64,000 nt of DNA from Cytophagales bacterium (GCA_013299115.1 JAAFKA010000001.1:62001-126000), one strand, 5' to 3'; positions 17,985 through 27,379 are shown, numbered from the stretch's first letter. Notes: generated by a model not told the origin, from the sequence alone. Made by a program: numbers and translations.

Positions 17985-19963
17985 TATGCTACATTTAATT
18001 TTGTCTTGTTGCTTACCAACGAAAAGAAAAACGTACTTCCTTTGCCTTCTGTACTTTTTACCCAAATTGTCCCCCCATTTTTTTCTATAAAGTCTTTGCA
18101 AAGCAACAAGCCAAAACCACTGCCTTTTTCTTGGGCTGTACCACTTGACGAATAATGCTCTAAACCAAACAGCCTTTCTATATTTTTTTCGCTAATTCCT
18201 TTGCCAAAATCTCGAACAGCTATCATTACTTGCTGCTCATTATCAGGCATTTGAGTAGAAAAAACAATAATTTTGTTATTCTCAAAGGAATATTTGTTGG
18301 CGTTGTGTAGCAAGTTTCTGAACACAATGGTTAGCATTTCTTTGTCTGCCTCCACCCACAAAGATTCTTGTATTTGATTGATTAATTGAATTTGTTTTTT
18401 GCTTGCTTGGGGCTGCAAAAGGTCAAAAGTATTTTTTATAATCTCCTGAAAATCAAATACTTCTTTCTTTATTACATTGTCTTTCATTTGTCGTAAAGAC
18501 CAATGCAGTAGATTATCTAACAAGTTAGCCGTTTGGTCTAATTCGTTTTTGAGGGCTACTACGGCTATTTCTCTGTCCTCTTTGCCAAAATCATCACTTT
18601 CAAAAATAATCAAAGAACCATACAAAGAAATTAAAGGATTTTTAAAATCGTGAGAAATAATAGAAAACAACTTGTTTTGTACCTGCGTAAGTTGTTTGAG
18701 TTCTTGGTTTGTCCTTTCCACCTGCAAATTTCGTTGGCTTAATTCCTCATTGAGCATTGTAAGGCTAAAATTGGTTTCTTGCACTTGTTTAGCTTGCGAT
18801 TCTAATTTCATTGTGATTCTTTTTTTGTCCTTTGCATTGCGAAACATCAAGAAAATGGCAAAGCCCAAACTAACCAACACCACTAAGAGCAAAGCTACTA
18901 TAATTTGTTGTTGTTTATTGGCAGATTCCAATTTATCAATGAGTATCGCATCTTTTTCTTTACTATATTTTTGTTGCAATTCGGCAAATTGTTGGCTTTT
19001 TTGTTGATTGAATAAACTATCTCCGTAAATAAAAAACTTTACTTGGTAGGTATAAGCATTTTCGAAGTCCTTTTGTTGAGCATAAATAGTGGCTAATTGT
19101 TGATAACATTGCTTGATAAACTCCAAATTGCCCGACTTTTCAGAAAATTCTAAGGCTTTGTGCGTATGTGTGAGGGCTTCGGTTAGTTTATTTTGTGCCA
19201 AATAGTTTTCTGCCAATCGGTAATAAGCCAAAGCTGCCCCTCTATAATCTTGTGCTTGTTCAAATTCTTTTTCAGCTTTTCCTAAAAAAACAATAGCCTG
19301 CCCGTATTCTTTCTGTTTGTAAGCCACTTCTCCCAAATTAGAATGACAAGCTGCCATACCTGCCAAATCTTTCAGTTCTTCTCTGATTTTCAACGACTTA
19401 TTAAAAAAATCCGTAGCTGCATAGTATTCTTTTTTGTTGTTGTGTATCAATCCTAATGAAAAAAAACAATAAGCAATTCCTCTCTTGTCTTTAATTTGCC
19501 TAAATACGCCCAATGCTCTTTGCACATAAATTTGTGCTACATTATGCTGTTTTTGGCGGTTGTTAATATCGCCAATACTTTGCAGGGCATAAGCCACCTG
19601 CTCGAAATTGCCAACCTCCTGAGCTTTTTTTTCGGTTTCAATAAAGTAGGTCAATGCTTCCTGATAACTACCTCTGTTGCGATAAGATACACCCAAAAAA
19701 TTCAGTAGTTTAGGTTGTAAAGTATCAAATTTGTTGTTGTTTGCCAATGCCAACCCTCGCAAACCAAAACTTATGGATTTATCGACATCTTTGTTGCGAT
19801 AGAGCCAAGTCAATTCGGTTAAAAGCAAAACTTTTTTTCTCTCATTTTTTTCAGTTTCCAATAGACGCAACAAACTGTCTTCTTTATTTTGGGCTGCACA
19901 AGGTTGCACCAGAGCCAAAATAAGAAACAAGAGGAAAAATTTATAAATAGTTTGTGTCTGCAT
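17984..19963 (-). CDS. TPR-containing sensor histidine kinase
   Basis: A 659-residue membrane sensor kinase. Signal peptide ~1-23; periplasmic tetratricopeptide repeats ~50-320 (recurring A-x-x-Y-x-x-A-L helices); one transmembrane helix ~350-372; coiled coil ~375-430; HisKA domain with His ~439 in ISHDFKNPLISL; HATPase_c domain ~545-655 with N-box LLHNANKYS, DFGKGIS and GSGFGL. The class is common in Bacteroidota. No response regulator is adjacent; the orphan regulator at 4728-5414 is one candidate. Its TAG stop is formed at the very edge of the mobile element (last base 17984), so the insertion is immediately 3' of the gene. Confidence 0.92.
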   Translation of the reverse strand: MQTQTIYKFFLLFLILALVQPCAAQNKEDSLLRLLETEKNERKKVLLLTELTWLYRNKDVDKSISFGLRGLALANNNKFDTLQPKLLNFLGVSYRNRGSYQEALTYFIETEKKAQEVGNFEQVAYALQSIGDINNRQKQHNVAQIYVQRALGVFRQIKDKRGIAYCFFSLGLIHNNKKEYYAATDFFNKSLKIREELKDLAGMAACHSNLGEVAYKQKEYGQAIVFLGKAEKEFEQAQDYRGAALAYYRLAENYLAQNKLTEALTHTHKALEFSEKSGNLEFIKQCYQQLATIYAQQKDFENAYTYQVKFFIYGDSLFNQQKSQQFAELQQKYSKEKDAILIDKLESANKQQQIIVALLLVVLVSLGFAIFLMFRNAKDKKRITMKLESQAKQVQETNFSLTMLNEELSQRNLQVERTNQELKQLTQVQNKLFSIISHDFKNPLISLYGSLIIFESDDFGKEDREIAVVALKNELDQTANLLDNLLHWSLRQMKDNVIKKEVFDFQEIIKNTFDLLQPQASKKQIQLINQIQESLWVEADKEMLTIVFRNLLHNANKYSFENNKIIVFSTQMPDNEQQVMIAVRDFGKGISEKNIERLFGLEHYSSSGTAQEKGSGFGLLLCKDFIEKNGGTIWVKSTEGKGSTFFFSLVSNKTKLNVA

Positions 19964-19996
19964 CTTTTTGAAATGAATACCCTTTGCAGTATAACA

Positions 19997-20034
19997 AAAA
20001 AATCCTATTTCTTTTACAGAAATAGGATTTTTTT
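19997..20034 (-). terminator. Terminator of the tRNA gene
   Basis: Stem of ~15 bp (AAAAATCCTATTTC paired with GAAATAGGATTTTT), 7-nt loop, immediately 3' of the tRNA on the minus strand and followed there by a T run. Confidence 0.85.
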
Positions 20035-20036
20035 AG

Positions 20037-20110
20037 TAGCGGAGACGGGATTTGAACCCGTGACCTCAGGGTTATGAATCCTGTGCTCTAACCAACTGAG
20101 CTACCCCGCC
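20037..20110 (-). tRNA. tRNA-Met (anticodon CAT)
   Basis: Minus-strand cloverleaf of 74 nt: acceptor GGCGGGG pairing with CTCCGCT (two G-U pairs), D arm with GCTCAGTTGGTTAGAGC, anticodon loop TTCATAA with anticodon CAT, T arm ACGGG-TTCAAAT-CCCGT, discriminator A, CCA not encoded. The last pair of the anticodon stem is A-C. The paired first acceptor position (G-U) and the D loop argue for elongator rather than initiator Met; an Ile2 (lysidine) identity cannot be fully excluded by eye. It has a promoter at 20192-20222 and a terminator at 19997-20034. Confidence 0.92.
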
Positions 20111-20191
20111 GAGTAAAACTTTGAAAACTATGTATTCAACAAGCACATACAGACTTGTGCTTTAATACACTGCATACAATCAATTATTGTG

Positions 20192-20222
20192 CAAAGGTAA
20201 TTTGTTTTTTTGAAACTACAAA
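20192..20222 (-). promoter_or_regulatory. Promoter of the tRNA gene
   Basis: Minus strand TTTG (20222-20219), exactly 19 bp, TACCTTTG (20199-20192): a perfect match to the Bacteroidota consensus, ~75 bp before the mature tRNA 5' end. Confidence 0.8.
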
Positions 20223-20404
20223 ACAAATTGGCAAAAAAGTTTTTTTTTTCAATCAAAATCTTAAATTGCAAGCAGCTAAGTAGTTGTAAGTTTTGGCTTA
20301 CAAAATGTTAAGTTTAGCTACTAATTTGGCACTACTACTTGTGAGCATACATTAGCCTTTGCAATTTGTATAGGCAAATAATATTACCATAAACAACTAC
20401 TACC

Positions 20405-20827
20405 ATGAAAAACAAGAGAAAAAAATATAAATACATAGCCGAATATGAAATCAATGCTTCGATAAAAATGCTGTTTCCTTACTTTGCTACTCCGCAGGGC
20501 TTGACCCAATGGTTTGCCGAAGATGTGCATACAGTCGTGCAGGGGCAAGAAAGGCTATACGACATTGTGTGGGACGGCACAAGCCACTTGGCACAGTTGG
20601 CACATATCCGCAGCAACAGCTACGTAAAATATGTGTTTATAGATGCAGAGGAAACAGACGAGCATAACCTTTCTTTCATTGAGTTTAAACTCACGCACAG
20701 CGACATGACCGACACCACTTTCCTGAAAATAGCAGACTACTCCGAAATGAACAATGCTGCCGACCTCAAAGAACTCTGGGATAGTTTGGTGGCACACCTC
20801 AAAGAAAATGTAGGTGACCACCGTTAA
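20405..20827 (+). CDS. START-like/SRPBCC domain protein
   Basis: A 140-residue cytoplasmic protein. The N-terminal strand KYIAEYEINAS, then MLFPYFATPQGLTQWFAEDV, a wide antiparallel sheet and a long C-terminal helix (LKELWDSLVAHLKENV) define the helix-grip (SRPBCC, AHSA1-like) fold; the L-x-x-W-F-A-D/E motif is typical of the Bacteroidota START-like family. It probably binds a hydrophobic ligand or acts as a co-chaperone-like protein; the ligand is unknown. Monocistronic, convergent with the DUF1697 gene 31 bp downstream. Confidence 0.85.
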   Translation: MKNKRKKYKYIAEYEINASIKMLFPYFATPQGLTQWFAEDVHTVVQGQERLYDIVWDGTSHLAQLAHIRSNSYVKYVFIDAEETDEHNLSFIEFKLTHSDMTDTTFLKIADYSEMNNAADLKELWDSLVAHLKENVGDHR

Positions 20828-20857
20828 TGTTGAATGTCTAATGTTTAATCTGCGAAA

Positions 20858-21403
20858 TTAAACATTCAATAGTAAGTTTTTCAAATGCAAAGTCGTTTTG
20901 TAATTGCGTGTCGTAGCCACCACTTTTAGTTTTTTTTCTATAAAATTGTTGCTCATTACGGCTTTTCCGTAGTCGGCAGGGCTGTAAAAATAAGCAACTT
21001 TTTCTATGCAGTGCAGTTCTTCGGGTGCATAATTGTTTGCGAGCAAAGCTGTAACTAAATCTGGGGCAGGAATAGCAGCCAAAAAAGTAAAATAAGTTCT
21101 TTCTGTTTTGCTACTATCCGCAGCAAAAGGATTTTGGTTTATGGCTTTTTCCAATTCCACCAAAGTCAAGACCACCACCTCCACCTGAAAGGCGTAAACT
21201 TCGGCAATTTTGGCACTGATTTGAGTAGCCAATAGTTGCTGGTCGGTTTGGGTTGTCTTAAACAGCACATTGCCCGACTGAATATAGGTGCTGACCTCCG
21301 CAAGACCTAAGTTTTCGTAGAGTTTTTTAAGGTCTTGCATCTTAATAAGTTTTTGCCCACTCACGTTGATGCCCCGCAAGAGAGAAAGATAAGAGATTTG
21401 CAT
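20858..21403 (-). CDS. DUF1697 family protein
   Basis: A 181-residue cytoplasmic protein. The opening YLSLLRGINVSGQKLIKMQDLK, then TYIQSGNVLF, is diagnostic of DUF1697, a two-domain alpha/beta family of unknown biochemical role found widely in bacteria. Length is normal. It is a single gene, convergent with the START-like gene and divergent from the propeller-SpoIIE gene. Confidence 0.92.
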   Translation of the reverse strand: MQISYLSLLRGINVSGQKLIKMQDLKKLYENLGLAEVSTYIQSGNVLFKTTQTDQQLLATQISAKIAEVYAFQVEVVVLTLVELEKAINQNPFAADSSKTERTYFTFLAAIPAPDLVTALLANNYAPEELHCIEKVAYFYSPADYGKAVMSNNFIEKKLKVVATTRNYKTTLHLKNLLLNV

Positions 21404-21570
21404 AGATTTAAAATTTTATCGATAAAATAGCACACTTTGTCGGCAAATTGGTGCTGTTCGTCTGAAAAAGTCTTTGCACACAAGAAAGTAAATTTAATTT
21501 GTATTTGTAAGTAAAATAAGATAAACTTGAATAGTTTTTGCAAGTTTCATAAAAATTCGTACATTTTACT

Positions 21571-21578
21571 TACATTTG
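21571..21578 (+). promoter_or_regulatory. Putative -7 box of the propeller-SpoIIE gene
   Basis: TACATTTG fits TAnnTTTG, but no TTTG is found at 19 bp. If used, the start point lies ~25 bp before the hairpin repeat at 21614-21646, which would then be in the 5' leader. Confidence 0.4.
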
Positions 21579-21613
21579 CCGTAGTGCCACACAAATAGTG
21601 CTGTAGCCTCGTT

Positions 21614-21646
21614 AGAATTAGCATTTCTCAAAGAAATGTTAGTTCT
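21614..21646. repeat. Small hairpin repeat, ACATTTCT-CAA-AGAAATGT family
   Basis: Arms of 15 bp (13 paired) around the loop CAA, ending AGAAATGTTAGTTCT. Same core as repeats at 36964-37042, 56270-56300 and 57251-57283. It lies in the leader of the propeller-SpoIIE gene; an in-frame ATG at 21636 lies inside the right arm. Confidence 0.75.
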
Positions 21647-21683
21647 GTGCATTATCAAATTTGCTTTTGTCTTTATTCGAACT

Positions 21684-24600
21684 ATGTTTTTACGATTTCT
21701 GATACTATGTTGTCTAAGTTTGCTGGGAAGTAGGCAGTTGTTAGCCCAATTCAATGCCTTAAACCCCGACAAGCCTATTGGCAAATACATTTTAGACCAC
21801 TGGACTACCGAACAAGGCTTGCCCGCCAATGCCCTTATCGATATTGTGCAGACTTCTGACGGTTATATTTGGATTTCGAGTTACAACGGCTTGATTAGGT
21901 TTGACGGCGTGAGTTTTATGTTGTTCAACAAGGCTAATGTGCCTGCGTTTAAGGCTAATCCTGTGGCTTTTATTTGCGAAACTACACAAAAAGAACTTTT
22001 AATTAGTGCAGAAAATAGTGGCATAGTTCGTTTTTATAAAAACCGTTTTGATGTTTTGTTGTCCAATAATCAAATCAATGCTCCTGTGCAGGCTATTTTG
22101 GAAGGACAAAACCAAAAACTTTGGTTAGGCACGCAAGGCAAAGGTTTGTGGCTCTTTGACCGCAAAACAAATTCCTTGCAAGCCATAGAAGGACATAAAC
22201 TATTGAGCAAAGCAAGCATTACTGCCTTAACCTTTGACAACGAGGGCGGCGTGTGGATTGGAACAGAAAAAGGATTGCTACTCCACAAAAACGGGGCTAC
22301 CATAGATTTCCCACCCGACTCGCACAAAGGTTTGTTTAGTGATGTCATTCAATCGTTGTTTCGCAGCCAAGACGGTCGAGTATGGATAGGCACTTCCAAT
22401 GGATTGAGTTATTGGAATGGTAAGGAGTTCAACAAGGTGGCGGAAACCGAAAATATCCCTGTGCGTGATTTGGTGCAAGACAAAACAGGAAGTTTGTGGA
22501 TTTCGACCCAAAAAGGCATTTTTCGTTACCACGAGGGCTACCAAAAAATAGAATATTTTACTGACAAAGACGGATTGCCCCACCCCGATATGCGAAACTT
22601 GCTGGTCGACCACGAGCAAAGCCTTTGGCTGACCTCTTACCGAATGGGCTTAATTCGTTTTAAAAACGGCAAATTTACCAACTACACCAAACACGACGGA
22701 CTGGCTACTGTGGTGGCAAACCATATTTGTGAGTGGCAACCTAATAAATTGTTGGTAGGTACAGATTTAGGCACTGTTCATTGGATAGATAGTGGCAAAG
22801 TCAAGCCTTTTCCTATCCAAACACCGCTGGTGGGAGATAAAAGAGTGAAACATCTCTACAAAGACTCCCAAAACAACTTATGGGTGAGTACCTACGTGGG
22901 CGTACTCAAAATAGCACCCGATGGCAAAGAAGAACTCCTCAAACCTTTGACTGCCCAATATATTCGTTTGGTATTTGAGTCCAGAGATGGCACAATTTGG
23001 ATTGGCACAAGGGGCAACGGCTTGATTAGTTATCGCAGTGGCGTTTTCAAAGCCTATAACAAACGCAATGGTTTTCCTTCGGATTTTATTATGTCGATAA
23101 CCGAAGACCAAGAGGGCAACATTTGGGCAGGAACAAACGAAGCGGGGCTGCTCTGCATAGACAAAAATGCAAACGTCAAACAACGCTATACGCTGGCAGA
23201 TGGTTTGGGTAGCAATTTGGTGTTTAACACCTATATAGACTCGCAAAAAATGGTCTGGATTGCCTCCAACAATGGTTTTTCGGTCATAGACCTCAACGCC
23301 AAAAAAATAAAGGCTTTTTCCCTGAAACAAGGGTTACCAGACGAAAACATTTTTGATATTTTAGAAGACAATTCGGGCAATTTTTGGTTTGCTTCGGGCA
23401 AAGGCATATTGAAAATAGACAAAAAATCCTTGCTACAATACGACACTGCCAAACACCAAGAACTCAATTTTGTACTCTACGACAAGCACGATGGTATGGC
23501 ACAATCTGAATGTACTGGTGCTACTGCCTCATTAAAAACTTCAAACGGCGACCTCTATTTTCCTACGTTGGGCGGCGTGGTGATGATAAATCCTCAAGAA
23601 ATACCGACCAATACCATAAAACCTCCTGTTTATACGGAGGATATTGTGATAGATTACGAAACTTTTAATATGCCCGACTCTGTTTTGGCTATTCCTGCGG
23701 GCAAGCAACGGTTTGTTATCGAATATACGGCTTTGAGTTACATTGCCCCTCGCAAAATAAAGTTCAAGTACAAATTAGAAAAATTCGACCAGCAATGGGT
23801 CGATGCCCATGGCGAAAGGAAGGCTGTTTACACCAACATAGCCCCTGGTACGTATCAGTTTAAGGTCATAGCCAGCAATAACGATGGAGTCTGGAACGAA
23901 GAAGGTGCTACCCTAACCATTCGGGTCTTGCCTTACTTTTGGCAAACCACTTGGTTTAGACTCTTGGCAGTTTCAGGATTTTTGTTAGTCTTGGCAGGAC
24001 TTATTTATTGGCAGTTGGGCAAAGTGCAAAGCAAAAATGCCGAGTTAGAAAAAATGGTAGCAGCCCGAACTGTTGAGATTCAACGGAAAAGTGATGAGAT
24101 TTTGCTCAAAAATTCGGCTTTGGAACAAAAGCAAGAGGAAATATTGACCCAACAGGAGATAGTGGCAGAAAGTACCCAAAAGTTGAAAGTAGCTTTTGAC
24201 GAAATCCAAAACAAAAACCTCAACATTGCAGCCAGTATTCAGTATGCCAAAAGAATACAAGATGCCATGTTGCCCGTAGAAAGTTATATCAACCAATATT
24301 TGCCCGAAAGTTTTGTGCTTTTTGAGCCAAGAGATGTGGTAAGTGGAGATTTTTATTGGTTTGCAGCCATTCAAAATGAAGCCACGCAAACCGCAGACAA
24401 GTTGATAGTGGCTGCTGCCGACTGCACAGGGCATGGCGTGCCTGGGGCTTTTATGGCTATGGCGGGCAATGCTTTTTTAAACCAAATTGTGAATATTCAA
24501 AACATCACAGAAACAGGCAATATTCTCCGCATCTTGCATTTGAGTATTCGCAATGCCCTCAAACAAGGAGATTCGGATAATAGAGATGGTATGGACATTG

Positions 24601-25031
24601 CCATTTGCAGCATAGATTTGCAAGAAAGAGTTTTGCAATTTTCAGGAGCCCAAAATCCACTGTTGTATGTGCAGTTGCCCGAAAACCAGACTGAAACCCC
24701 TACAAACATAGAAATTCAGGAAATCAAAGGTAATAAATTCCCGATTGGGGGTAATTGGGGCAAAAACAACGAGGAAAGGAATTTTGAAACCCACACCATT
24801 AACTTAGGCAAGCAAAGGACTATTTGCTACTTGTTTTCAGACGGCTATCAAGACCAATTTGGTGGGGCAGAAGACAAAAAATTCAGCAAAAAAAGGTTAT
24901 TGGCTCTCTTCAATGAGATTTGTACCTTGCCCCTACCAGTCCAAAGAGGAAAATTGCTTGCTACGCTACACTATTGGAAGGGCAACCAACAACAACTTGA
25001 CGATATTTTGATAGTGGGGTTTGCGATATAA
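21684..25031 (+). CDS. Two-component propeller / SpoIIE-type sensor phosphatase
   Basis: An ~1115-residue one-piece transmembrane sensor. The start is ATG 21684 (signal peptide MFLRFLILCC..., ending LLAQ); the ATG at 21636 lies in a repeat hairpin. The periplasmic part is a multi-blade beta-propeller of Reg_prop repeats (~30-670; recurring W-I-G-T-x-x-G-L units), followed by a Y_Y_Y domain (~680-750), one transmembrane helix (~760-780), coiled coil (~785-855) and a SpoIIE PP2C phosphatase domain (~860-1115) with SGDFYWF, ADCTGHGVPGAFM, DGMDIAIC and FSDGYQDQ metal-ligand motifs. It likely dephosphorylates an anti-sigma antagonist in response to an extracellular (glycan-like) signal; the partner is not nearby. 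Confidence 0.93.
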   Translation: MFLRFLILCCLSLLGSRQLLAQFNALNPDKPIGKYILDHWTTEQGLPANALIDIVQTSDGYIWISSYNGLIRFDGVSFMLFNKANVPAFKANPVAFICETTQKELLISAENSGIVRFYKNRFDVLLSNNQINAPVQAILEGQNQKLWLGTQGKGLWLFDRKTNSLQAIEGHKLLSKASITALTFDNEGGVWIGTEKGLLLHKNGATIDFPPDSHKGLFSDVIQSLFRSQDGRVWIGTSNGLSYWNGKEFNKVAETENIPVRDLVQDKTGSLWISTQKGIFRYHEGYQKIEYFTDKDGLPHPDMRNLLVDHEQSLWLTSYRMGLIRFKNGKFTNYTKHDGLATVVANHICEWQPNKLLVGTDLGTVHWIDSGKVKPFPIQTPLVGDKRVKHLYKDSQNNLWVSTYVGVLKIAPDGKEELLKPLTAQYIRLVFESRDGTIWIGTRGNGLISYRSGVFKAYNKRNGFPSDFIMSITEDQEGNIWAGTNEAGLLCIDKNANVKQRYTLADGLGSNLVFNTYIDSQKMVWIASNNGFSVIDLNAKKIKAFSLKQGLPDENIFDILEDNSGNFWFASGKGILKIDKKSLLQYDTAKHQELNFVLYDKHDGMAQSECTGATASLKTSNGDLYFPTLGGVVMINPQEIPTNTIKPPVYTEDIVIDYETFNMPDSVLAIPAGKQRFVIEYTALSYIAPRKIKFKYKLEKFDQQWVDAHGERKAVYTNIAPGTYQFKVIASNNDGVWNEEGATLTIRVLPYFWQTTWFRLLAVSGFLLVLAGLIYWQLGKVQSKNAELEKMVAARTVEIQRKSDEILLKNSALEQKQEEILTQQEIVAESTQKLKVAFDEIQNKNLNIAASIQYAKRIQDAMLPVESYINQYLPESFVLFEPRDVVSGDFYWFAAIQNEATQTADKLIVAAADCTGHGVPGAFMAMAGNAFLNQIVNIQNITETGNILRILHLSIRNALKQGDSDNRDGMDIAICSIDLQERVLQFSGAQNPLLYVQLPENQTETPTNIEIQEIKGNKFPIGGNWGKNNEERNFETHTINLGKQRTICYLFSDGYQDQFGGAEDKKFSKKRLLALFNEICTLPLPVQRGKLLATLHYWKGNQQQLDDILIVGFAI

Positions 25032-25077
25032 CCCAACTGAAATTGTTTGTGTCCTCACATTCCTCTAAAGCTATTTT

Positions 25078-25140
25078 AACCGCAAAATACACAAAGTTCG
25101 CAGCGTATTTTCTCTGCAAACTTTACGTGTTTTCTTTGCG
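25078..25140. repeat. Imperfect ~27-bp-arm palindrome
   Basis: CGCAAAATACACAAAGTTCG near 25080 is answered by a near-complement around 25115-25140 (CTGCAAACTTTACGTG then TTTTCTTTGCG). Located in the gap between the propeller-SpoIIE gene and cca; possibly a terminator-like interspersed repeat. Confidence 0.5.
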
Positions 25141-25148
25141 ATAAAAAA

Positions 25149-25172
25149 GTTTTGGTTTTAAGAAACCAAAAC
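25149..25172. repeat. GGTTT-AAACC hairpin repeat
   Basis: GTTTTGGTTT, TAAG, AAACCAAAAC: a perfect 10-bp stem. It belongs to the GGTTTTGAGAAACC repeat family also seen at 31732-31786, 38436-38580 and 59980-60134. Confidence 0.6.
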
Positions 25173-25199
25173 CACATGGTACCTAAATAATCTTGTTTT

Positions 25200-25232
25200 T
25201 TTGGTTTTGCCCCAAAGTTTTCAGTACATTTG
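25200..25232 (+). promoter_or_regulatory. Promoter of cca
   Basis: TTTG (25200-25203), 21 bp, TACATTTG (25225-25232), 43 bp before the ATG at 25276. Confidence 0.55.
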
Positions 25233-25275
25233 CAAAGTTATTTTGTATGCTTATTTCGTATAGTCGTTTTGTATT

Positions 25276-26706
25276 ATGGATTTTGCCGATATTATTCACC
25301 AACACCCCGTTTTGCCTCTCTTAGCACAGGCTGCCAAAGAAAAAAATTACAAAAGCTACGTCATTGGTGGTTTTGTACGTGATTTGTTGCTCAAAAGACC
25401 TTCCAAAGACATAGACGTGGTTTGTTTGGGCAGTGGCATTGCGTTGGCAGAACACGTAGCCAAATTGGTGGGCAAGGCAGGCGAAGTTACCACTTTCAAA
25501 AATTTCGGTACGGCTATGCTCAAAATTGGCGACTGGGAAGTAGAGTTTGTCGGGGCAAGGAAAGAGTCGTACAGGCAAGAATCTCGCAAGCCTATTGTGG
25601 AAGATGGCACATTGGAAGACGACCAAAACCGTAGAGATTTTACGATTAATGCTTTGGCTATCAGCCTCAATGCCAATGATTTAGGCACATTGATAGACCC
25701 TTTTGGTGGTTTGCAACACCTGAAAAAGAAAACTATCAAAACGCCGCTCAATCCTGACATCACTTTTTCTGACGACCCTCTGCGAATGATGCGGGCTATT
25801 CGGTTTGCTACGCAACTCAATTTTGATATAGAACCCGATACCTTTGAGGCTATTCTCCGCAACAAAGAAAGGCTGCAAATTGTGTCGCAAGAGAGAATAA
25901 CAGACGAACTAAACAAAATTATTATGGCAAAAACTCCTTCTTATGGCTTTAAAATGCTGTTTACTTCGGGGTTGTTGCATTTATTTTTCCCAGAAATGTG
26001 CAATTTGTATGGCGTGGACACCATCGATGGCAAGTCGCACAAAGATAATTTTTACCACACCCTCAAAGTTTTAGACAACCTAACGGCTTACAGCGACGAC
26101 CTTTGGCTGCGTTGGGGAGCTATTTTGCACGACATAGCCAAACCTGCCACTAAAAAATTTCACCCCAAATTTGGCTGGACTTTTCATGGGCATGAGGACA
26201 GAGGCGAAAAAATGGTTGCCCCTATTTTCAGGCGGTTGAAGTTGCCGATGAACGAAAAAATGAAGTTCGTAGAGAAAATGGTCAAGTTGCACCTTCGCCC
26301 CATTGCCCTTATCAAAGAAACCGTAACCGACTCGGCACTTCGCCGTCTGCTTTTCGACACAGGTGATGACATAGATGCGTTGATGAAATTGGTACGTGCA
26401 GATATAACTTCCAAAGACGACATCAAAGTAAAAAAATACCTCGAAAATTACACTCGTGTAGAGGCAAAACTGAAAGAGGTGGAGGAAAGAGACCACATTC
26501 GCAACTTTCAGCCCATTATCACAGGCGAATTGATTATGGAAACCTTTGGGCTTGCACCCACACGCGAAGTTGGTGTGATTAAGTTGCAAGTTCGTGAGGC
26601 TATTTTAGACGGTATCATTCGCAATGAACTACCCGAAGCCTACGATTATATGCTGGAAAAAGGCAAGGAATTGGGGTTGCAGGTGGTGGAAAAGAGCAAC
26701 AAATAA
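25276..26706 (+). CDS. cca: CCA tRNA nucleotidyltransferase (HD-domain type)
   Basis: A 476-residue enzyme that adds or repairs the 3' CCA of tRNAs. The nucleotidyltransferase head has VIGGFVRDLLL, the catalytic pair in DIDVV, and RRDFTINALA; the RNA-binding neck follows with DPLRMMRAIRFATQL. The C-terminal half carries an HD phosphohydrolase domain (HTLKVLDNL, LHDIAKP, FHGHEDRG). The tRNA in this window indeed lacks an encoded CCA. Its stop is 24 bp before the promoter of the HEPN operon, so it ends the conserved region before that accessory pair. Confidence 0.94.
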   Translation: MDFADIIHQHPVLPLLAQAAKEKNYKSYVIGGFVRDLLLKRPSKDIDVVCLGSGIALAEHVAKLVGKAGEVTTFKNFGTAMLKIGDWEVEFVGARKESYRQESRKPIVEDGTLEDDQNRRDFTINALAISLNANDLGTLIDPFGGLQHLKKKTIKTPLNPDITFSDDPLRMMRAIRFATQLNFDIEPDTFEAILRNKERLQIVSQERITDELNKIIMAKTPSYGFKMLFTSGLLHLFFPEMCNLYGVDTIDGKSHKDNFYHTLKVLDNLTAYSDDLWLRWGAILHDIAKPATKKFHPKFGWTFHGHEDRGEKMVAPIFRRLKLPMNEKMKFVEKMVKLHLRPIALIKETVTDSALRRLLFDTGDDIDALMKLVRADITSKDDIKVKKYLENYTRVEAKLKEVEERDHIRNFQPIITGELIMETFGLAPTREVGVIKLQVREAILDGIIRNELPEAYDYMLEKGKELGLQVVEKSNK

Positions 26707-26729
26707 ACATAATTTTGCTCTAATAAAAC

Positions 26730-26760
26730 TTTGGAGAGTACAAAATATTAGCTAAATTTG
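26730..26760 (+). promoter_or_regulatory. Promoter of the HEPN/double-NTPase operon
   Basis: TTTG (26730-26733), exactly 19 bp, TAAATTTG (26753-26760), a perfect consensus match. The predicted start point near 26767 is ~10 nt before the ATG at 26777, giving a very short leader. Confidence 0.8.
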
Positions 26761-26776
26761 GCAAAAAACTTATGCT

Positions 26777-27379
26777 ATGACTTATCCTGAATATAAAACA
26801 GCAGCAGAAAGGCATTTGGAAACTTGTTGGCAGTTGCTTTTCGTTCTCGAAGAGTACAAAAGAAAACAGCAAGCTAATACTCTTCTCCCACATGAAATAA
26901 AGAGTAGGAACAAGATTTTGGGAGATTTGTATTATTTGGCAGGGTATATTATAGAGTGTAGTTACTCTTGTTCCATATTTCATAAAATCGGATTTCCTAA
27001 CGATATTGATGTTAGAGAATTAGAGCCTGCAAAGTGGAGTTTGTACAGTATTAGCTATGATGTAACTTACAGGAAGACTTCTGGTGGCGGAACAAGCAAT
27101 ACTTTTGTTATAGCAAATAGTACTCATACATTAAGTGGGAGAATGGACTTTTTTATAAGCAAAATGGGATTTACGCCTCCTATTGTGTTACTTAATGGTT
27201 ATAATTTACTTGATAGCAACAACAATATTAGACCTGCAAGCATATTGTTTGATAATTGGAATGCAGAAATCCGTTACACCATTGATAGTGCATTGAATTT
27301 GAACTATGACAATGTTTCTGATTTTTTTTATTTAGCAACCGAAGTCTATGAAGGACTTGTAACAAACTCAATGATATGA
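26777..27379 (+). CDS. HEPN-like protein, first gene of a putative conflict operon
   Basis: A 200-residue cytoplasmic protein. The first part reads like an HEPN helical bundle: A-x-R-H-L-x-x-C-x-x-L-L at 9-21, then LYYLAGYIIECSYSCSI (51-67), the hallmark helix of HEPN proteins. A C-terminal segment WNAEIRYTI (161-169) followed by a helix ending ATEVYEGL is also typical. A strict R-x4-6-H RNase motif is not visible, so catalytic activity is uncertain. The middle (~85-125) is Ser/Thr/Gly-rich. The stop overlaps the start of the next gene by 4 bp (ATGA), meaning tight coupling. HEPN proteins often are RNase toxins or effectors of defence systems. The fold call is by eye; the function is inferred. 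Confidence 0.6.
   Translation: MTYPEYKTAAERHLETCWQLLFVLEEYKRKQQANTLLPHEIKSRNKILGDLYYLAGYIIECSYSCSIFHKIGFPNDIDVRELEPAKWSLYSISYDVTYRKTSGGGTSNTFVIANSTHTLSGRMDFFISKMGFTPPIVLLNGYNLLDSNNNIRPASILFDNWNAEIRYTIDSALNLNYDNVSDFFYLATEVYEGLVTNSMI

Noticed and set aside
19889-20077. A small open frame ending in GFEPVTSGL
   Set aside because: That peptide is the well-known translation of a tRNA T-arm on the wrong strand; the frame overlaps the tRNA-Met gene.
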